DNA of 64,000 nucleotides from Hyphodiscus hymeniophilus (taxonomy: Eukaryota; Ascomycota; Leotiomycetes; Helotiales; Hyphodiscaceae). Positions 59,101 through 64,000 of the stretch are shown here, one piece after another (the stretch's first letter is position 1; the number at the start of each line of letters is the position of its first letter). The stretch is from assembly GCA_016508695.1 (NCBI GenBank), contig VNKQ01000004.1, forward strand, positions 1,178,001-1,242,000, read 5' to 3'. The notes below the pieces were generated by a model. That model saw only the letters and a list, made by a program, of their open reading frames with translations. It was not told the DNA's origin and made no database searches. The translations under genes were made by a program, and so were the position numbers.

Positions 59101-60836
59101 AACTTTAATTATATTATTACTAATTAAAAGAATAAAAGAATTAAGCTTAAGTAAGTCTTTTAAGTTAACTAAGTATATTAATTTATAATTATTAAAAAGT
59201 ATATTATTAAATAATAAGTATTTCTTTAAAGAATTAAAAGTTAAATAAATTTTATAACTTATTTTTTTAAGTAAGTTTAAATTAATAATTATATAATTAA
59301 CTCTATTTAAGTACTTATCTTATTATTTCTTTAAGGTTAATATCTTATTAAAATATTACTTTTACTTTTTTTTTTTTAATTAATTATTTCTAATAGTTAC
59401 TTTTTACTTAATTTTTAATTTTATTCTTTTTAAAATTATTAAGCTTAGTTTTAAACTTATAATCCTTTATCTTAATAATTATTACTTTTAAGCGTTTATA
59501 AAACTCTAGTTTTTAAATATACTTTTTACTTTTTAAGAGATATAAATAATTATATATAAATAGACTTAATAATTAATCTTATTTTAAAAAACTTTTAAAA
59601 GTAATTATTATTAAATAAGATTTTATTAATTTTATATTTAGTAATTATTTATATAAGTAAATTAAAAAGAGTTATCTTAAGATATTAATATTAATAATTA
59701 CTTTTCTTATTTCTTAAGTTATAATTACTTTACTTATTTAATTATAAGTAAACTCTAAAAGTATTCTTTTAATTACTTTTAAAAAATTAATAATTAAAAG
59801 ATAGCCTAGCTTAATATTTAAAAGCTTATATATATAAGTAATAATTAATATATTCTCTTATTTTAAAAATTACTTAAAGTAATTAGTTAAGCTTTTTTAA
59901 CTTTCTTTTAAGACTTTTTAATAAGTTTATTAAGTTATAATTATAAAGGTTCCTTTTATTAGAGCTATATAATTCTTAAGCTTAATTAAAAGTAATTATA
60001 AGCTTATATTATTATTAAGTATTAATTTAGTTTTAATTACTTATAGTATTTCTTTATTAATAAATAAATTTATTTAATTAGAGATTACTAAAAGATCTTA
60101 TAATTTTTTTTTTAATCCTTATACTTTTATATAACTAACTTAAAGTAAACTAAGTATTAACTTTAAATATTATTATATATTATAATAATAATAGTTAGTT
60201 TAAAAAGAATAATTAATTCTAATTTAAAATTTGTTTTTTTTAAAGTAAAAAGCGTTTTTTAAAAGATTATTAGGGTTATATTACGCGTTTGATTTATAAT
60301 TTTAAAGTAATCTTATTTTACTTTTACTTCTTTTATAAGATTATATTTGAGTTATTTAAACTAATAAATTATATTTAGCTTTATAATTATTTGTTTTAAT
60401 CTTATTATCTTTAAAGGGAGCGTAGAGTATATTAAAGTATTTAGAATTATTAGATTTATATATTCTAAAATACTAAGTAATCTTATATTATAATAAAAAA
60501 AAAAGTATTATTCTAATTATTTTAATTAGGGTTTTAATTAAATATTAATTAAAAATACTATATTATATAAAGTAAATATATTATAAATAATTAATACTTT
60601 ACTTAAAGGCTTTTAAGTAATTATATATTAAAATAAATTAAATAATTAATTATTATTTTAATTAGAGAAAACTTTAATATAAGGATTATTCTTTTTTAAG
60701 AGTTAGTAAGAGTTAGCTTGTTTATTTTAATAAGTAAAACTATATACTTAAATTTACTTATATAATAAGGTAACGTATTATAATATACTTTTTAAAATAA
60801 ATAATCTCTAAGTATTATATAAACTATACTTATAAT

Positions 60837-60974
60837 TATTATATAAATAATTAGTTTAATCTTTAAGAAAAAAAGGATTATAAGAAAAAATTACTCGAAT
60901 AAGTATATATTTAATATTATTTAGTCTAAAAAAAGAAAAAAAAAAGTAAGTCTCTTTTTAAGTATTAAATTACT
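60837..60974 (-). repeat. 5' LTR of copia copy B, interrupted fragment
   Basis: The first 138 bp (window orientation) match the LTR, stopping at AAATTACT where copy C begins with TGTCAC. Confidence 0.82.
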
Positions 60975-61240
60975 TGTCACAAAATTAAGGCTTAACTAAT
61001 CTTATAGTTATAAAATATCTAATTACACTTATTAAATATTTAGTTACGTCGTATAATTACTTAAGCTTTATCTAAGTACTTATTTTGCTAAGCTTTACGA
61101 GAGTAATTTAATATTTAAAAGAAGACTTACTTTTTCTTCTTTTTTCTTTAGACTAGATAATACTTAATATACGCTTATTCGAGTAGTCTTTTCTTATAAA
61201 CCCTTTCTTTTTAAAGATTAAACTAATAATTTACGCGATA
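60975..61240 (+). repeat. 5' LTR of copia copy C
   Basis: Begins TGTCACAAAATTAAGG and ends TTTACGCGATA (original CGCGACA inferred), giving TG...CA termini with an imperfect TGTCRC inverted repeat. The following GTTATAAGCCCGG is the position of the primer-binding site; the tRNA could not be identified. Confidence 0.88.
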
Positions 61241-63539
61241 GTTATAAGCCCGGTTTATATAATACTTAAGGATTATTTATTTTAAAAAGTATATTATAAT
61301 ACGCTATTATATAAGTAAATTTGAGTATATAGCTTCGTTTACTAGAATAAACAAGCTAACTCTTACTAATTCTTTAAAAAGAATAACCCTTATATTAAGG
61401 TTTTCTTTAATTAGAATAATAACTAATTATTTAATTTATTTTATATATAATTACTTAAAAGCCTTTAAGTAAAGTATTAACTATTTTATAATATATTTAC
61501 CTTATATAATATAGCGATTCTAATCGATATCTAATTAAAAACTTAATTAAAGTAACTAAAATAATACTCTTTCTTTTATTATAACGTAAAATTACTTAGT
61601 ATTTTAGAATATATAAATCTAATAGTTCTAAGTACTTTAGTATATTCTATACTCTCTTTAAAGGCGATAGGATTAAAGTAAATAATCGAAGAGTTAAATA
61701 TAATCTAGTAACTTAAGTAAATTAAGTTTAATTTTATAAAAGTAATAAAAGTAAAATAAAATCGCATTAGAATTACAAATTAAACGCGTAATAAAACTTT
61801 AGTAACCTCTAAAGAAACGCTCTTTACTCTAAAAGAAGTAAATCTTAGATTAGAACTAGTTATTTCTTTTAAACTAATTATTACTATTATAATATATAAT
61901 AAGATTTGGGGTTAATACTAAGCTTACTCTAAGTCAGTTATATAAAAGTATAAGGAATAAGACAAATAATTACAAGATCTTTTAATAATTTTTAACTAAG
62001 TAAATTTATTTATTAATAAAAAAATACTATAAGTAATTAAAACTAAATTAATACTTAATAATAATATAAGCTTATAATTACTTTTAATTAAACTTAAGAA
62101 TCGTATAACTCTAATAAAAGGAACCTTTATAGCTATAGCTTAATAAACTTATTAAGAAGTCTTAAAAGAAAGTTAAAAAAGCTTAATTAATTGTTTTAAA
62201 TAGTTTTTAAAGTAAGAGAATATATTAACTATTACTCGTATATATAAACTTCTAAATATTAAGTCTAGTTATCTCTTAGTAACTAATTTCTTAAAAGTAA
62301 TTAAAAGAATACTCTTAGAGTTTACTTATAATTAAATAAGTAAAGTAATTATAACTTAAAAAACAAAAGAGGTAATTATTAATATTAATATTTTAAGATA
62401 ACTCTTTTTAGCTTACTTATATAAATAATTACTAAATATAAAATTAGTAAAATCTCGTTTAGTAATAATTACTTTTAAAAGTTCTTTAAGATAAGATTAG
62501 TCGCTAAGTCCCTTTAAATATAATTATTTATATCTCTCGAGAAGTAAAAAGTATTCTTAGAAACTAAAGTCTTATAAACGCCTAAAAGTAATAATTACTA
62601 GAATAACTAATTATAAGTTTAAAACTAAACTTAGTAATCCTAAAAAAAATAAAATTAAAAATTAAGTAAAAAGTAATTATTAGAAATAGCTAATTAAAAA
62701 AAAAAAGTAAAAGTAATACTTTAATAAGATATTAAACTCGAAGAAATAATAAAGTAAATACTTAAATAAAGTTAACTATATAATTATTAATTTAAACTTA
62801 TTTAAAAAAGTAAGTTATAAGATTTATTCGACCTTTAATTTTCTAAAGAAATACTTACTTTTTAATAGTATACTCTTTGATAATTATAGATTAATATACT
62901 TAGTTAATATAAAAGACTTACTTAAGCCTAATTCCTTTATTCCTTTAATTAGTAATAATATAATTAAAGTTAGTTCGAGTATTTTCTTAATTATTAGAAA
63001 AAGTACTCGAGTAATTAAAAATCTCTTTAATAGGCTAAAAGGACTTTATATATTTAATCTTATTCTTTTAAATATAATTATAGTTAATAGTTTTTATATA
63101 AATATTATTTTAAAAGCTTAAATACTTAAGGTAAGAGTTTGGTTTTATAGACTTAATTATTTATTAAGATATAAGAATATTAATTCTAACGTTATTATAC
63201 TTAATATAAAATATAAATTTAACTTAGTTTTCCTTAAATATAAGTTACTTACTTTTTGCTTAAGTTTTCTCTTTATAATTTTAATATATATAAGACTAGT
63301 AATAATATATTTAATAATTAAATAATAACTAAAGAAGTCGTTTAAATAATTAAGAGACTACTTAAAACCCTAGAGTAATTTAGCTAAGCTTTAGTATTAA
63401 CAAGTAAAATACTTTAAATTAAAAGTCCTCGAGTTACTTATAAAAGCAATTAGAAATATAATTATTAAGAGAATACTAATTATATATTATAAAGCTTACG
63501 CTCTTATATTAGTTAAAAAGCAAATCTCTTACTAAGTAT

Positions 63540-64000
63540 TATACTTTAAATCGCTAAAACTATTTTAGAGAATTATTTAAGATTTCTTTAATTTCTTTAA
63601 AGTATATAATAGTATTAGTTAAATTTTATTAATTAAGGACGAGTTTAGTAAAAAGTATTAGGGATTTATACTTATAAAGAAACGCGAGATTATAGTTATA
63701 GACTCGATCTCTTATTTTAATATATAAGTAAAACGCTAATTTAAACTATCGATTTATAAGATTAAGAGTAATTAAAACACTTTAGTAATTTCTTTTTTTA
63801 GTATAATAGATTTTAAGTAATAAGCTAATATAAAAGGAATCGATATAAAATTAGTATTAGCTTATACTTACAAGTCTATTAATATAATCGAGAAAGTTAA
63901 AAGAAATATAATTAAGAAATTAATTAGAATAAGACTTATTACTAATCTCCTAGAAAACCTTTAGCTAGAGATATATAAAGTAGCAATTTACTTATATATT
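63540..64000 (+). pseudogene. Decayed copia integrase, copy C
   Basis: The plus frame reads YYTLNR/YFKSLKLF*RII*DFF, then ILLIKDEFSKKY*GFILIKK (Asp of the DD35E triad, 63638-63640), and ANIKGIDIKLVLAYTYKSIN followed by IIEKV (Glu) and IRIRLITNLLENL*LEI, the copia integrase pattern ending LPE.LWPE. Stops are TAG/TAA at Trp/Gln positions. Truncated by the window end. Confidence 0.78.

Larger units (their letters stand above)
52859..60974 (-). mobile_element. Ty1/copia retrotransposon copy B, RIP-inactivated, 5' LTR interrupted
   Basis: Aligns collinearly with copy A (13826-22145) but is more heavily mutated. The 3' LTR is 52859-53123. The 5' LTR begins at 60837 and is broken at 60974 by insertion of copy C. 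LTR-start to LTR-start spacing is 7978 bp versus 8054 in copy A. Its remaining 5' LTR should lie beyond copy C, outside the window. Confidence 0.85.
60975..64000 (+). mobile_element. Ty1/copia retrotransposon copy C (5' part; runs off window)
   Basis: Opposite orientation to copies A and B. It starts with a complete 266-bp 5' LTR (60975-61240) inside the 5' LTR of copy B. The adjacent TTACT (60970-60974) should be its 5-bp target duplication. Internal sequence mirrors copy A and is less decayed than copy B. The integrase frame lies at about 63540-64000. Confidence 0.88.

Noticed and set aside
10320..64000. tRNA or rRNA genes in the AT blocks
   Set aside because: No recognisable tRNA box A/B pair or rRNA core sequence was seen by eye in either block; a covariance-model search would be decisive.

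Overview
The window is nuclear DNA of a filamentous ascomycete (Pezizomycotina). The genes are carried in short GT-AG introns (mostly 44-60 bp) with CTRAY-like branch sites, the proteins are clearly fungal, and gene-rich DNA of balanced composition alternates with extremely TA-rich blocks full of repeats decayed in the manner of repeat-induced point mutation (RIP). A Leotiomycete-like 'two-speed' genome would fit, but I cannot place the species.

Gene block 1 (1-10.3 kb) holds the 3' part of the splicing factor PRP3 (+), the complete ten-exon TFIIH/NER helicase XPD/RAD3 (-), a decayed region of unknown origin bracketed by inverted arrays of a ~75-80 bp repeat (about 4.97-7.58 kb), and a divergent core-histone pair, H3 (-) and H4 (+), sharing a 733-bp promoter. 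AT block 1 (10.3-22.2 kb) holds a transposon-end relic, a Ty3/gypsy reverse transcriptase relic, and a complete but dead Ty1/copia element (13826-22145) with 266-bp LTRs and a GAATA target duplication.

Gene block 2 (22.2-34.3 kb) carries, on the minus strand, a frameshifted 3-hydroxyisobutyrate dehydrogenase-like pseudogene, a metallo-beta-lactamase-fold hydrolase, an OPT-family transporter and mitochondrial 2-methylisocitrate lyase. Divergent to the lyase, on the plus strand, is mitochondrial 2-methylcitrate synthase. The last two are the committing and the final enzymes of the methylcitrate cycle, which removes propionyl-CoA, and they share a 422-bp intergenic region. The dehydrogenase relic belongs to valine breakdown, a source of propionyl-CoA.

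AT block 2 (34.3-64 kb, running off the window) is a nest of dead transposons. It contains five members of one DNA-transposon family (full length ~2.49 kb, 42-bp inverted ends with two internal boxes, 8-bp target duplications) whose decayed frame reads as a Mutator-like (MULE) transposase. It also contains a 372-bp miniature relative, a TA-flanked 2.4-kb inverted-repeat element, a second copia copy (minus), and a third copia copy (plus) inserted inside the LTR of the second. Exon boundaries were worked out by hand from reading frame, splice sites and recalled family conservation. Every multi-exon gene listed sums to an exact multiple of three. I saw no tRNA, rRNA or CRISPR.
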